Source: Meconema thalassinum (Eukaryota > Arthropoda > Insecta > Orthoptera > Tettigoniidae). Taken from it: DNA of 64,000 bases. A program made the translations under genes and the position numbers. Under the pieces are notes generated by a model. That model had not been told where the DNA came from. It saw nothing but the letters and a program-made list of their open reading frames with translations, and made no database searches. The stretch spans positions 363,240,779 to 363,304,778 of the forward strand of contig OX336393.1 in assembly GCA_946902985.2 (NCBI GenBank), in the 5' to 3' direction. Positions 29,593 to 40,377 of the stretch are shown here, in pieces. Within the stretch, counting starts at the first letter, position 1, and each line of letters opens with the position of its first letter.

Positions 29593-31523
29593 AGGGTAAT
29601 ATTATCTTTGAAACTGGAGGAGAGGGAAATAATCTGAACACTTTTCAAGACATAACTGCTTTTTATAAAAGCTACTCAAATTCAAAGAATTAATCTTCAA
29701 ACTAATAATTTGGAAGTGTTTCTATATACAGATTTCATTTACATCAAAAGTGTGGTTGTCTGAGCAGCCTGTAGACATTCCACAATTTCAGACAAGTCTC
29801 CACATCAGATGTTTGTACACATTATTAGTAGACAAATACTATTTCGTGTGTTGTAGTTATAGCATTTTACCATTGTTTGGACTCTTGGATTGTGTACATT
29901 TCCCGCATGTGGCCATTTTGTGTGTGTAGTCGGTACTACTTTGTTTTCTGTTTGTTTTGTTCTCATTGGTCGACAGAGAGTATTATTACGATGAAAAAAA
30001 AATGGTAGCAAGTCACCTGGATGATAATACTCCGCGATTTATGTTATGTACAGATTAGAATTGTATATATTTACAGTGCTACCAGATAGTTTCTGTTGTT
30101 CCGTTGAGCGTTGCGCTTAAGGCCGGTATGGTAATATCCAACCATCATCACAGCAGAGTACTTGTAGATCCTTTGTGCATATTAGTTTACTTCTATAGTA
30201 GTTTAGGGCTCATTGCTTAAGTACATCACAGCAACAGTAGCTACACCTTCATAGATTATTTGGCGGAGGAAGACTGTTTGTTGATGGGATGGTCTTTCCT
30301 AAATTTTGCAACATTAAAATAAAGTTCTCTTCTCGGGTGCTTAACCCTAGAATACTAATAGTATTCAATTGATGCTTGATACTAACAATACGTTAAATAT
30401 ACGTACATTACGAACTTTGTGCTAAGGCACCAATTAGTTGAGTGGTTGAAATTAATATATTTATTTTGTATTCAATCCTCTGTGGTCTTTGATGTTTAAT
30501 ACGCTAAGTTCCATTTTAAATACAGCAAATACAGAAGTCGTTCACTTTGACGTAAATAGCAGTACGTAATCCCTTCAGCCTCTTATACTGTCTCTGGTGT
30601 TTATGAGGTTGTTCTTATAATCCCTCTGAAGTGATGTGACAAATCTACATCAAATTCCCCACCTCTTTGATATTGCCAGGGAGAAACCATTATGTTATTT
30701 AATTCCAGGATAGTTTCCAGGCAATTCATTGCCCCATGATTATGAATCAAGAACTGATTGGCATTAATAACAAGAGCATTGACATCACCACCATAGACCA
30801 TTAGAAGCACTCACGGAAGATATTGAGGTGAGGAGAGATATAGAGGGAATTCTAAGCAGTTAAATTATTTACACACGTAAATTTTACGTATGTTAGTATT
30901 GTAGGATTAATTCCCTAATATTTATCACTAATAGTTACCAATTTCACTAGGTTTTCTGACTATTTCTGTTTTTTTAAAGCTATAGACTGTCTATGGGTGT
31001 CATTGTAAGTTTGGTAGTGTTTTGTAGAGCTATTGGTCTTGTGGATTTGTATGTGATGATGCTCGCTTGACGAGTGAAATATGTCATCCCTTAGTATTCT
31101 CTTCCGGCAGAGACCCTCTCCATCAATTGGAATCAAGATTCCATTTTAAATCCTTGATCATTTCTTTTTTGGAATACCAATTTTCATCAGATTACTTTTC
31201 CTTCTTTTACGACGTTATGCCAAACTAAGGAGCAAGATTGAACCTATTTCACAGATGAATTTCAATTAGCTATCTTCTCTTCACAATAACTGTTCATGTT
31301 TCATCTTTAGTTCCTTCAGACCCGTTAGGAGAGCCTTTGTAACTATTCCCGTTGATGGCATTTCCAGTGGTAAAATTTTAACAGAGTTTATTCGTCACAT
31401 CTTCCTGATTAATTCTGCCAATGGTGCATACTTGTTAATGTTTTGTGCCTGAGTGGCCTTGAGATTTTGGATTAGTGGTACCGCGATGTCTATCAGATAA
31501 ACCTTTTGACTTGGTTTTGCTAC
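29593..31523. other. No recognisable feature
   Basis: Almost 2 kb of unique-looking AT-rich sequence. Short ORFs only. Confidence 0.45.

Positions 31524-31563
<40 letters not shown>
31524..31563. repeat. (ATT)13 microsatellite at a LINE truncation point
   Basis: Perfect ATT tract fused directly to the 5'-truncated LINE. Confidence 0.95.
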
Positions 31564-31565
<2 letters not shown>

Positions 31566-31566
<1 letters not shown>

Positions 31567-31709
31567 AGAGAACGTTCATGGCATTTGTAGACTTAGAAAA
31601 GGCTTTTTATAACGTTGATTGGACTAAATTGTTTGACATTTTGAAATCTATTGGAATAAAGTACAGGGATAGGAGGGTGATATACAATCTATACGGAAAC
31701 CAGAGCTGA
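31566..31709 (+). pseudogene. LINE RT fragment, motif A region
   Basis: Reads AFVDLEKAFYNVDW, the RT motif A (the catalytic Asp is the D of FVD) with the usual F-x-K-A-F continuation, then LFDILKSIGIKYR. The ORF stops at 31709 after a frameshift. The N-terminal poly-Tyr of the ORF is the (ATT)n tract, not protein. Confidence 0.8.
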
Positions 31710-31719
31710 AGGACATGAG

Positions 31720-31975
31720 AGAGAAGATGGTATTCAGAAAGGTGTAAGGCAAGGCTGCAACTTATCACCCATACTTTTCAATCTTTACATTGAACAAGCA
31801 ATGAAGGAAATTGGAGAAAAATTTAAAGTGGGAGTGAAGATTCAAGGAGAAATAATTTCTACTCTGAGATTTGCTGATGACATCGTCATCTTGGCCGACA
31901 AGCCTGAGGATTTGAATGGAGTTTTTGAATGGTATGGATTCCGTCTTACGGAAGGAATTCATGATGAAAATTAAT
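31720..31975 (+). pseudogene. LINE RT fragment, motifs B and C
   Basis: In frame 1, GIQKGVRQGCNLSPILFNLY is the conserved motif B, and LRFADDIVILAD is motif C with both catalytic Asp residues kept (FADD). It ends at tandem stops near 31972. The catalytic residues are intact although the element as a whole is broken. Confidence 0.85.
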
Positions 31976-32025
31976 AAATGTAAAAAAAAATACTGGAATG
32001 CAGCCGAAATAAATCAGAAACCTCT

Positions 32026-32634
32026 ATGGAGATCAAATTGGCCGGTGAAAAGCTGAAGGAAGTAGGAGACTTCTGTTACTTAGGAAGCAGAATAACCAGT
32101 GATGGACGAAGCAAAGAGGATATAAAAAGTAGGTTGGCTCAGGCAAGGAAAGCCTTTCTACAAAAAAGGAATCTGTTGACATCGAATATAGATTTAGGTA
32201 TTAGGAAGTCATTTTTGAAAGGCTTTGTCTGGAGCGTGGCGCTCTATGGAAGTGAAACTTGGACTATTGGTGCAGCAGAAAAGAGGAGAATTGAAGCATT
32301 TGAAATGTGGTGTTACAGGAGAATGATGAAGATCAGCTGGGTAGATAGGGTTACAAACGAAGAGGTATTAAGGCGAGTGGGAGAGGAGAGATGTTTCTGG
32401 CGACTGCTAATGAAGAGAATATATAGGTTGGTAGGACACATACTAAGACACCCAGGAATAGCAAGCTTAGTTATGGAAGGAAGGGTCGAGGATAAGAACT
32501 GTAGGGGTAGACCAAGGTTAGAATATGCTAAACAGGTTGCCTCGAATGTAGGGTGTGGTAGCTATGTAGAAATGAAACGATTAGCTCAGGACAGGGAGGC
32601 ATGGAGAGCTGCATCAAACCAGTCAAAAGACTGA
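32026..32634 (+). pseudogene. LINE polyprotein C-terminal domain (202 residues)
   Basis: Same frame as the motif B/C piece. It reads MEIKLAGEKLKEVGDFCYLG (the FxYLGS element after RT), RKSFLKGFVWSVALYGSETW, a FEMWCYRRMMKISW helix, GHILRHPG and CRGRPRLEYAKQVASN, ending WRAASNQSKD then stop. The ATG is internal (upstream frame gives SRNKSETS), so this is not a true start. It is typical of the region between the RT and the 3' end of non-LTR polyproteins; function unknown. Confidence 0.85.
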
Positions 32635-32767
32635 AGACTCAAACAACAACATTATTATTATTACTGCTTGTATATGTAATAGACTCCTATTCAAAGACTG
32701 TGGCAATATCAATGGAGAAATTAATTTAACAAGATGGTAACATTTGTATTTTAAGTTTTAAGTTGAA

Positions 32768-33082
32768 ATGAAAATCCACAGCCGGGTCAGGAATGGAATG
32801 AATGAAGCCCCCATCTAGCGGAGAGGATATGAACTGTGCCGGCTGCCGAGGCCTGATGCACTCCTCTGGGGCAATGATTAAATGAATGACAGATTAAATG
32901 AAATGAAATGATAGTGGAGAGTGTTGCTGGAATGAAATTTTGACAGGGAAAACTAGAGTACCCAGAGAAAAACCTGTCTGCCTCCGTTTTGTCCAGCACA
33001 GATCTCACATGGAGTGACCGGGATTTAAACCACGGACCCAGCGGTGAGAGGCCGGCGTGCCGCCACCTAAGCCTCGGAGGCT
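32768..33082 (-). mobile_element. SINE-I (tRNA-like head), full length
   Basis: Minus-strand head GGCTTAGGTGGCGGCACGCC, GGTCCGTGGTTTAAATCCC. The 3' end on the plus strand reads GAAAATCCACAGCCGGGTCA and GAATGAAGCCCCCATCTAGC. A second copy starts at 63927 and leaves the window. Confidence 0.7.
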
Positions 33083-33192
33083 TAAGTTTAAGTTATATTT
33101 CTAAACCAGTAACGACATAACTGTTGTATTAAGGTAGGAAGAAATAATATTATAATTTACTACAATTGCTTTATTGTATTAATATTAATTAT

Positions 33193-33509
33193 ACAAAAAA
33201 AAAACAACCCCTGGCACTATCCAGCCCATGACGGGCTAAGGCCGACCAAGCGACCGCTGCCCAGCCATTTGGCCTGCAGATATTGGGGTGACGCGTGATC
33301 AGCGCGTCGGGTCCCCTCGGCCGTTAATCTTGGTATTCGTGATCGGGGCGCTGTCTCACTGTCAGACAGCAACTCAATTGTCCTCACGAGGCTGAGTGCA
33401 CCCCGTTCCAACCCTCACGCCAGTTTTAAAATACCTGACGGAGCCGGGGATCGAACCCGGGGCCTCTGGGTGAGAGGCAGGCGCGCTACCCCTACACCAC
33501 GGGGCCGGC
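33193..33509 (-). mobile_element. SINE-E (tRNA-Glu-like head), 13-bp TSD
   Basis: TAATATTAATTAT flanks it at 33180-33192 and 33510-33522. Minus strand: GCCCCGTGGTGTAGGGGTAG, CCTCTCACCCAGAGG, GGGTTCGATCCCCGGC, close to tRNA-Glu(CTC). Body includes GCACTCAGCCTCGTGAGGAC (shared with SINE-A), GGGACCCGACGCGCTGATCA and GGCCAAATGGCTGGGCAGCG, with a poly-T/A tail. It looks young: target duplication and head are intact. Confidence 0.9.
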
Positions 33510-33522
33510 TAATATTAATTAT

Positions 33523-34639
33523 TATAATCATAATTAATTGTTATGACGTGATTGAATATTTTTGTGAATTATTATTAGTGGCACTGTATCTAATAATTGG
33601 AAGGTTTTTGTTACCATAAATATTGTAGTTATAATTGTCACCTGCCGACAACCGTAAGCTTGGCACGACCAAAAGATGTACAATTTGGCTTAAATAAACA
33701 AACCGTAAACTGTAAACATCTGGTGTGTTATACAATTTGTAGTTACTTGGTAGCCATTCTCTCAGGTGAAGGCAAAGGACTGGATGAGATTTCATTTACA
33801 TAATGCACAAGTTGAAAAATTATTACAGCAGTGACGGTATAATTATTTTAATCACTGTAAACTGGGGTACTTGAGTTGAAGGCGGAACCCATTGTGGTCG
33901 TAATGGCCTTTCATGCTTAACGATGATGTTTGAATTAATTCTTATCGCCAAATCAGATGCCGGAATTACTGGCAGTCCACTGTAATAGATCACGGGTGTT
34001 ATCTGAGACATTGCCATAAATCACCATAGGGGGAGGCAGTAGCATCATATCCATAATTATAGTAATAATCATTCATGGTTCTATCGTTAATTCATCAGCT
34101 TTGATCAGCAATCGTCATGAGAAAGCAATTCCGATATATTACTGAATCCCATCTATGAGCGGAGGTTGGCAATGTCCTAGGTGGTGATGGATTCCTAGCA
34201 TTCCCAGCGCCCAATACGGTTCATCCCCCTCCCCTCCTAATATGACCTCTCGTCCCCTAACTTACCCTGGGGGTAACTACACTGACCTGACGTGTACACC
34301 CCCTGGATATTAGTAAACAACATGTTTAGTTATGGTAAGTTCTTCTTTAAAAACGTTCTCTGATTTTCAGCCGTAATAGCTGATGTTTGCTTGTTGTTTA
34401 TTCATTCAAGGAAGAGGAACATCGTGGTTGTTATCCTAATGTTATTGGGTGTATAGTGTGTGAAACTTTTCTGAAGCCTGTGTTATTGTGGTTTCTGCAC
34501 TCCACCAATCACCGCTGTAAGTCAACCAGGCCTGCAAGGTGGAGATGGAAGCACGAAGATCAAAGTAACTATAGTTGGTGCCCATGTTGGGTGTGTTATC
34601 CCTCCATATTTTACACTTCCCCTCCAAGTAATTGTCAGG
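33523..34639. other. No recognisable feature
   Basis: Unique-looking sequence. Overlapping short ORFs show no family signal. Confidence 0.45.
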
Positions 34640-34892
34640 ATGATACTTAATTTCAAGTTCCGAGGCACTTTTCCCCTTCCTTCTTCTTACCCCGCTTCAA
34701 GTGGGGTCAATGTTTCTGGCAAGTATTTTCCACCTTATCCCATCCCACATATCACTTTCCCGAAAATTTTCTCCTTCAGGTCTTCTCGATTATTGTCAGT
34801 CGATTCTCTTCTAGGTCTGTTCCTATTGCTCTTTCCATCAATCACTCTCTTCCCCATATAAGTTTCGTCCCTTCACATAATATGCCCATGCC
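34640..34892 (-). pseudogene. LINE C-terminus, distal part (split by hAT-like element)
   Basis: Minus strand reads GHIM, stop, RDETYMGKRVIDGKSNRNRP followed by RRESTDNNREDLKEK. It is the usual GHVxRRDExY...GRPRxRWxDNIxEDL tail of LINE polyproteins. The preceding part lies on the other side of the insertion at 35606-35700. Confidence 0.7.
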
Positions 34893-35605
34893 TAAAGCCC
34901 TGCGCAGATGCTGATATCCGCGGATAAACCCGCGGATATCCGCAAATATTTTCGTCACGCGGATATAGTTTGCATGGCTGTGCGGATAGCGGATACGCTG
35001 CGGATAATGTTCGGAGTAAATTTGCGGATAGTTTTTAGAATACAATGTGGAACTTACGATAATATTATATAGCCTATTGCGTACGAAATATTCAGACACG
35101 TATTGCACTTATACACAGGGAGAATATTTTACTCATATGCTTTCAACTATGTTACATTTTATTAAGTACCGTATGTTTGTAGTAGATGGTCTTGACATCT
35201 CATCAATTCTCACTGCCATTATTACTATACGTACGAGATATAATGCTGTCAATAAGCCTGTTAGTTCATCGTGGTGACATCATTAACATTCCTCAAGTCA
35301 GCTACTTCGCCATCTAAGCTATCCTGGAAGATTTGGTTCCTTGTGTATCTGTAGATTTATTTCCAACTTGGCGCTGACACACGTTGACTGTGACATTGCA
35401 ACGCAGAGAGTTATGACATCAACACTTTATGCTTTATCTTATAAATTACAAATAATATTGAAATATCAGCGGATTTGGATTAAAGTCATGCGGATGCGGG
35501 GCGGATGCGGATAACAGTAATGCGGATGCGGGGCGGATGCGGATAACAGTCGTTCGGATGCGGGGGGAATGCGGATAGCGTTTTGTTCATCCGCGCAGGG
35601 CTCTA
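34893..35605. mobile_element. hAT-like non-autonomous element with GCGGAT subterminal repeats
   Basis: Ends TAAAGCCCTGCGCAGATG and, inverted, TAGAGCCCTGCGCGGATG. Subterminal repeats GCGGATATCCGC, GCGGATAGCGGATA at the left and GCGGATGCGGATAACAGT in repeats at the right. Flanking 8-mers (on the minus strand GTATGGCC and GCATGGGC) agree at six of eight positions, fitting a decayed 8-bp hAT target duplication. The interior (34990-35460) is AT-rich with no transposase. Confidence 0.65.
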
Positions 35606-35700
35606 CGGCCATACCACTGCAGTCTTCTCTTCTGGATTTTCTTAGATTTTCCTTTGATTTTCTCATTTCTGATGTGTGCTCCTTCCTTGTAACACCACTG
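35606..35700 (-). pseudogene. LINE C-terminus, proximal part (split by hAT-like element)
   Basis: Minus strand reads EKIKGKSKKIQKRRLQWYG, which joins across the element to GHIM... at 34892. RRLQWYGHIMR is the expected LINE wording. Confidence 0.65.
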
Positions 35701-35703
35701 CTT

Positions 35704-35995
35704 ACCACAGTGGGTGAGTGGCTATCGTGTCGGACTGCCAACCCCAAGATTGCAGGTTCGCTGCTGGCCGTGCTAAGTTATTTTTGAATGGCGACAAAAA
35801 TCTCCGCACGCATGTCATACGTTGTTGGCATGTTAATGAACCCATTTGAATTCAGTAGGCCGTGTTCATAATGGTGAAAATATCGGGATTTTCTGCCAAC
35901 ACAAAGTTCCTCATTTCTCTACTAGAAAGCGCTCTAGTATCAAGGAGCTTACATATCTAACCTCCTTGATTTTCATAGTGCTCTAAGGAACACAC
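35704..35995 (+). mobile_element. SINE-J, full length
   Basis: Head ACAGTGGGTGAGTGGCTATC, CCAACCCCAAGATTGCAGGT TCGCTGC, body GAACCCATTTGAATTCAGTA, CCAACACAAAGTTCCTCATT, AACCTCCTTGATTTTCATAG. Reverse copy at 1505-1792. Confidence 0.65.
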
Positions 35996-36050
35996 ACACG
36001 GACAAATGTGATCTCATGAGCCTTCTTTTTTCTCATAATATAAATACGCA
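35989..36050 (+). mobile_element. R1 3'-end fragment
   Basis: ACACACACACGGACAAATGT, GATCTCATGAGCC and TAAATACGC match the R1 end at 44950-45012. Only this end is present, attached to SINE-J. Confidence 0.55.
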
Positions 36051-36166
36051 AAAAGAATACAGGTAGCAGATAATTTTATTAAAAGTTAGTCATTTCACTG
36101 AACTTGGCCATCTTTGACACAGCATGAGCTGAGCGGCCTCGTTGATTTACAACAGCTGTTGGAATA

Positions 36167-36943
36167 CAGTGGAACGTGGCCAATTCGATCTTCTATAATT
36201 CGAAATCTTCTTTAATTCGAATTTTTCTCTTGGTCCCTAGCATTTTATATACAATCAATGCTAAAAAATCGTGGTTAATTCGAATTATATTTTGGATAAT
36301 TCGAAGTTTTTACGTTTAAAAAGCCGATAGGAAGCCAAACAGTTGGGTCAGGAATTCCTGAAAAACTACGTATCATTGGCTTGCGGCCACTACTTGATGG
36401 GTTTGCCTACATGACTAACAACACGCCTGCGACGCTCCTTCCAAGGTCAATGCCCAACCCACCACCCTCCCATTGTTTTGCAACGGTCCACATCTCATAA
36501 CTCATAAGAGTGTCATCCCTTACACCTTTGTGGTAGTGCGTGCTGAGTGGTCTGATTAGACTTGTGGTTGTTGTTCAGAAGTTTGGTTTTGCCTGTGTTT
36601 TAAAGTGTGTGTACAGAACTAAGATATCGTCATACAAAAATTTGACTTTGGCGGAGAAAATAGCGGTGATTAAAGAATTGGAAAAGGGAATGAAGAAAAA
36701 ATCTGAAATTGCAAAGGATTTCGGGATTTCTCCAACCACGTTGTCAGCATACCTAAAAGATAAAGACAAAATTCTCGGTTATGAAAATGAGAGTGGCAAA
36801 GACCCAAAAAGATTAAGGGAACCGGAAAATTTGAATTTGAATATTTCCTCTACCCTTTTCAAAGAACTTTCATAATTCGAATTTTTGGATAATTTGAATT
36901 TCTTTACTGGTCCCTTGAGGTTCGAACTATCCAATTTTCTCTG
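36167..36943 (+). mobile_element. pogo/Tigger-type element, internally deleted, TA flanks
   Basis: CAGTGGAACGTGGCC starts after TA (36165-36166); the right end inverted reads CAGAGAAAATTGG before TA (36944-36945). Subterminal AATTCGAA text recurs at both ends, as in Tigger elements. At 777 bp it is too short for a full transposase; only the N-terminal DNA-binding part survives. Confidence 0.8.
36540..36875 (+). pseudogene. Tigger/pogo transposase N-terminus (CENP-B-type HTH), 111 residues
   Basis: From residue 33 it reads KNLTLAEKIAVIKELEKGMK, KKSEIAKDFGISPTTLSAYL and KDKDKILGY, the CENP-B N-terminal / Psq-type helix-turn-helix found in pogo and Tigger transposases. The following CENP-B DNA-binding half and the DDE domain are missing: the frame ends LNISSTLFKELS then stop at the right subterminal region. 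Residues 1-32 may be non-native. The surviving HTH has no internal stop or frameshift, which is notable but can be chance in 336 bp. Confidence 0.8.
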
Positions 36944-36945
36944 TA

Positions 36946-37454
36946 CAAAGAGGCTAGAGGAAATAGTTTTTACTTGATATTAGTGGGGCAAGGAATTTGG
37001 AGCACAGCACAGTCTAATGTAACAACAGGGAAAAGGATCCACATTATGCAACACTTCGCTTGTATACACACGCAGGGATGATCTCCACCAACTTAGATTT
37101 GGTACTGATCTGAAGGCTGTCCTATGTTATGCAAACTCTCGGGGGCGGGCACTGTGCCCAGGGCCTACTTGGCAGCCTTTAGAACGCTTTGTTTACCCCG
37201 TCACAACAATGTGGCTGCCCGGCACAGTATGTAATAGAGGCCAGTTATAAAACCCGCCCTATAGATGATGCTCGGTGTGATGGATGAGGGATGAATTTTT
37301 CATCACACCACTTTTTATATCATGGTACTAAGATAACAATACCGGCCACTTCTTCTCAGAAATATTATACAGATATCATGAATTTTTCATGGAAAAAATC
37401 TTAGACATAGTCGAACTGTTGTCTTGTTGAGAGGCCAGAAATTCTGTTCTTTAT
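36946..37454. other. No recognisable feature
   Basis: Unique-looking; GGGCGGGCACTGTGCCCAGG near 37143 is locally GC-rich. Confidence 0.4.
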
Positions 37455-38075
37455 ACAGGGTGCCCCAAGAGGAAGGGACCATACGTTAAGAGGTGATAGT
37501 ATTGGTCATTCTAAATCGAAAACATTGTATGAACATGTGCATTATTTGCAATGGTTTCCGAGATACAGACCGTATTGTGTAGTTGTGAATTTCCCTTTGC
37601 AAGTTTCATGTTATTGTCCATATTCTTTAACAACTTATTCTCATAAATAGGCTACCTCCATCAAGTTCAATGCATTTTGCAGCTCATACAGACAGATGTT
37701 GTGTTGCTAATTGGAGCTAATGTCTCATAATGTCTTTAATGAGCGCACAAGCATTTAAAATGCGAGTAAGTAAGTAAGTCCTCCCTTGTTTGACTTTTTT
37801 CCTGTATACTTCACTCTTTAACAAACCCCACAAACAATAATCTAGCGGCGCAAGTTCGGGTGACCTTGGTGGCCATGACATCACCTCCGGGACCGATGCA
37901 GCGTCAAACGTCACCATGGCAACCAGCTACCATGGCACCTCAGTACAAATCCATAATAGGGTCCGTATCTCGGAAACCATTGCAAATAAACCACATGTTC
38001 ATATAATGTTTTCGCTTTAGAATGACCAATACTATGATCTCTTAGCGTATGGCCACTTCCTGCCTTCAAACGGAA
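37455..38075 (-). mobile_element. Tc1/mariner-like element remnant with ~95-bp inverted ends
   Basis: 37478-37572 and 37962-38055 are inverted copies (ATAGTATTGGTCATTCTAAA, GAACATGTG, TTGCAATGGTTTCCGAGATA in both). The left end reads ACAGGGTGCCCCAAGAGGAA after TAT. Only about 390 bp lie between the inverted ends, including a transposase scrap. It is a deletion derivative. Confidence 0.75.
37717..37917 (-). pseudogene. Transposase fragment (Tc1/mariner superfamily)
   Basis: Contains SWPPRSPELAPLDYCLWGLL then KSEVYRKK. WPxRSPDLxPLDxxLWGxLK is the segment around the third catalytic acidic residue of many insect Tc1/mariner-type transposases; the Asp of PLDY is kept. The frame diverges after KQGRTYL. 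N-terminal and central domains are missing. Confidence 0.75.
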
Positions 38076-38079
38076 TCAA

Positions 38080-38950
38080 ACGGAACTCTCTCTCAGTTTT
38101 TTTTTTCGTTTAACATAGGTTTCCTGTTACCGGTGGTAGACCTGTGCTAAAATAATAAAACATGCATATAATGGACATCGTAAAAAAAATGCTCTACATA
38201 CATTGTCCAATGTTGTATTTACATATTTCTGCTACGAATTAATACAGGAGTCCTACTGTGTCACTTTTTCACTCTTGTTAAGATCAAGCACAAGTGTAGT
38301 GTAACACGAATGATAGAAAATCTAGTTAGGAAATCTCTGGTAGATAGAAGGTCGAAATTCAGACTATACGCTGTGTTTAACACTTACAGAGGTTTATACA
38401 TTATTACAATCAAATAGAGACTATAAATCATTAAGTTTTTTAAATTGAAAATCATTTTATTGAACAACGGATGACATCCTTTATCACCATACTTGGTGAA
38501 GGTATCTCCCTTGTAGACTTATAACTTTACCCATAAGGAATTACGATTGGAAATTTTCAGAATTGAGTTTTCCGAGGAATACCTGAGCTGGGTGCGTTTT
38601 CTCTTCTTTCATTGTCTTTGGAATGCGCCCTCTAAATCAGATGATTTCAATCTAGGGTCCACGAATCTTCGTATAGTTCAAGAGTGGATGATCAGTATAA
38701 AATACTTCGAATTCCTCAGCTCTAATTTCTTATGGAAAGTAGAATAGAGCAATCGAAACAAAACTTGTGGCATTTTGCATTAACGAGGCTCCTCTTTTAC
38801 AGGGAATTCTATAAAATCCGTTTACTATAAACTGTAATTAAGACTAATGGTTAAGTATTTGAAGCTACTTCACTGCATTGTAAATATATTTAGTGTATTA
38901 AATCAAGAAAGATATATATGAACTTTTGGAAAATTGGCGTTGATACTAAA
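38080..38950. other. No recognisable feature
   Basis: Unique-looking sequence. Confidence 0.45.
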
Positions 38951-38954
38951 GGTG

Positions 38955-39170
38955 TGCACACCTCTGTAAAGCTGTCTGCCTCGCGAGTGTCGCCCCTGAG
39001 GTCCGGATCCTATTACTGGCTGTGCTAAGAAATGTGATCCCGGTCTGAGGTATTTTTAATCTATACGGCAATTTTCTTACATTTTCCTGAAATTGTAAAT
39101 GTTTTTGCGTTTTTCCCCTAGGTGAAACCCCACACAAGACACGGTATAAACCAAGAAATATTACAGAGTT
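38955..39170. mobile_element. Decayed SINE-A head and ribozyme-dimer-family fragment
   Basis: 38975-39050 has TCGCCCCTGAGGTCCGGATC and GGCTGTGCTAAGAAATGTGA, a decayed SINE-A head. 39112-39165 (CCTAGGTGAAACCCCACACA, AGACACGGTATAAACC) is a 5'-truncated relative of the 29.1-kb tandem unit, in the opposite orientation. Confidence 0.5.
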
Positions 39171-39344
39171 TTAGCTTAATCATTAATGTGACTGTTTAGG
39201 TAACAATAAAGTACAGTATGAGCTTTGATCCCCGTGTCATTCATTTGATTTGCTGGTTAGTACAATCAGGAGAACATACAGTTGCGTTCGTGAATAGTAA
39301 AATACTAAAATGATCCAGCAGAGTCGTAAAACTCCCCAGTGGCT

Positions 39345-40066
39345 CACATCTAGTGGGACGTGGTTTGGCGACTACGGGACCGTAGCTGAGTCCGGCATTG
39401 CTTCCACTTACTTCTGCCTGTTTGCTCTCAGTCTTCTTTCCTGTCGACCTCTCATGGTCAACTCCTGTTCTCTTCCGACCCCGTCGGTATTAGGGTATCC
39501 GACGCCTAGGGAGTCTCCTCCTTTCCCGCCTTAATTGACCCTTGTCTCATCTTTCCTGATACCCTCCTTTTGCGAGGGGTCAGCCTTCTTTTTCTTTTCT
39601 TGTTACCTCCTGCCTTCTGCTCAAGGCCCTCAAGGAGGCAGGGTGTATGTAGTCCCCCCACTGCCGGTGCACCCTGGATATTGCTACACCCTCAGAGGCT
39701 CATAGCTGATGAGTTCGGGAGTTGGCGATCCCGGGGGATTCCTGAGCTGGTTCAGTTTTTCCCCCCTTTTTCAACTGACTTTGGGGCGGGCCCTCTCCTC
39801 TTTCCCCCATTTCCTATCTGCCTTTCATGACTCTCCTTCCTACCCAGTCCCTCAATCCTCGTTCTTCGAGGGTTGAGAGCATTTCTTTCCTTCCTGTCCT
39901 TTATTTGCCTTATCCATTATTTGTTTACCATTTCTTCTTTTAGTATGTACGTTTGTAGTTAGTATTAGTTAGAGTTTTCATTCTCATCTCATCTTTCACT
40001 TTCACTCAAACCATTAGGAGCCCATGACCTAGATGTTGGGCCTCTTAAAGCAACAATTATAATCAT
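39345..40066 (+). mobile_element. Repeat K, longest copy
   Basis: Runs from CTAGTGGGACGTGGTTTGGC through CGGTATTAGGGTATCCGACG, CTGCCTTCTGCTCAAGGCCC, GTATGTAGTCCCCCCACTGC, CCCTCAATCCTCGTTCTTCG to AACCATTAGGAGCCCATGAC and AAAGCAACAATTATAATC. Other fragments are at 2903, 3440, 5455, 22430, 23097 and 28100. There is no tRNA-like head. ORFs here are by-products. Confidence 0.7.
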
Positions 40067-40094
40067 ATGTTTTTGCGTTTTATGTATTGTTGGC

Positions 40095-40377
40095 CTTTGA
40101 AATATGGATTTACCGCAGAATGCTCAAGATACCATGGACTGCACGAATAGCTACAACGAAACTTATTATGCACCTTTAAGAGACGAAAAACTGTATACCT
40201 GGGACATATCTTGTGGAACACCAAATATCGACTTCTCAAGGTGATACTGGAAGGAAAGGTCGAAGGTCAAAGAGGAAGGGGCCGAAAAAGGATTTCCTGG
40301 GTGGATAACATAAAACAGTGGACAGAATTACCCAGCATCGATAAATTATTCCACATCGCAGTTCATAAGCAAAAGAT
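40095..40377 (+). pseudogene. LINE polyprotein C-terminus
   Basis: Reads AFEIWIYRRMLKIPWTARIA, shifts frame near 40160, then KRRKTVYLGHILWNTKYRLL, KVILEGKVEGQRGRGRKRIS and WVDNIKQWTELPSIDKLF. Both parts are standard LINE C-terminal wording (FEMWxxRRMLxIxW; GRGRxRxSWxDNI). SINE-H interrupts it before a stop. Related to the 32026-32634 region. Confidence 0.75.

Larger units (their letters stand above)
31566..32660 (+). mobile_element. LINE (non-LTR retrotransposon), 5'-truncated, RT to 3' end
   Basis: The element starts inside the reverse transcriptase and runs to the end of the polyprotein and a 3' end GACTGAAGACTCAAACAACA followed by ATT units. It has one frameshift near 31700 and two stops near 31970, so it is dead. 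The motif set and C-terminus fit jockey/RTE-like arthropod LINEs. It is the best preserved retrotransposon in the window. Confidence 0.85.

Noticed and set aside
39345..40066. Two adjoining ORFs of 74 and 86 residues
   Set aside because: They lie wholly in dispersed repeat K, which has copies in other frames and orientations.
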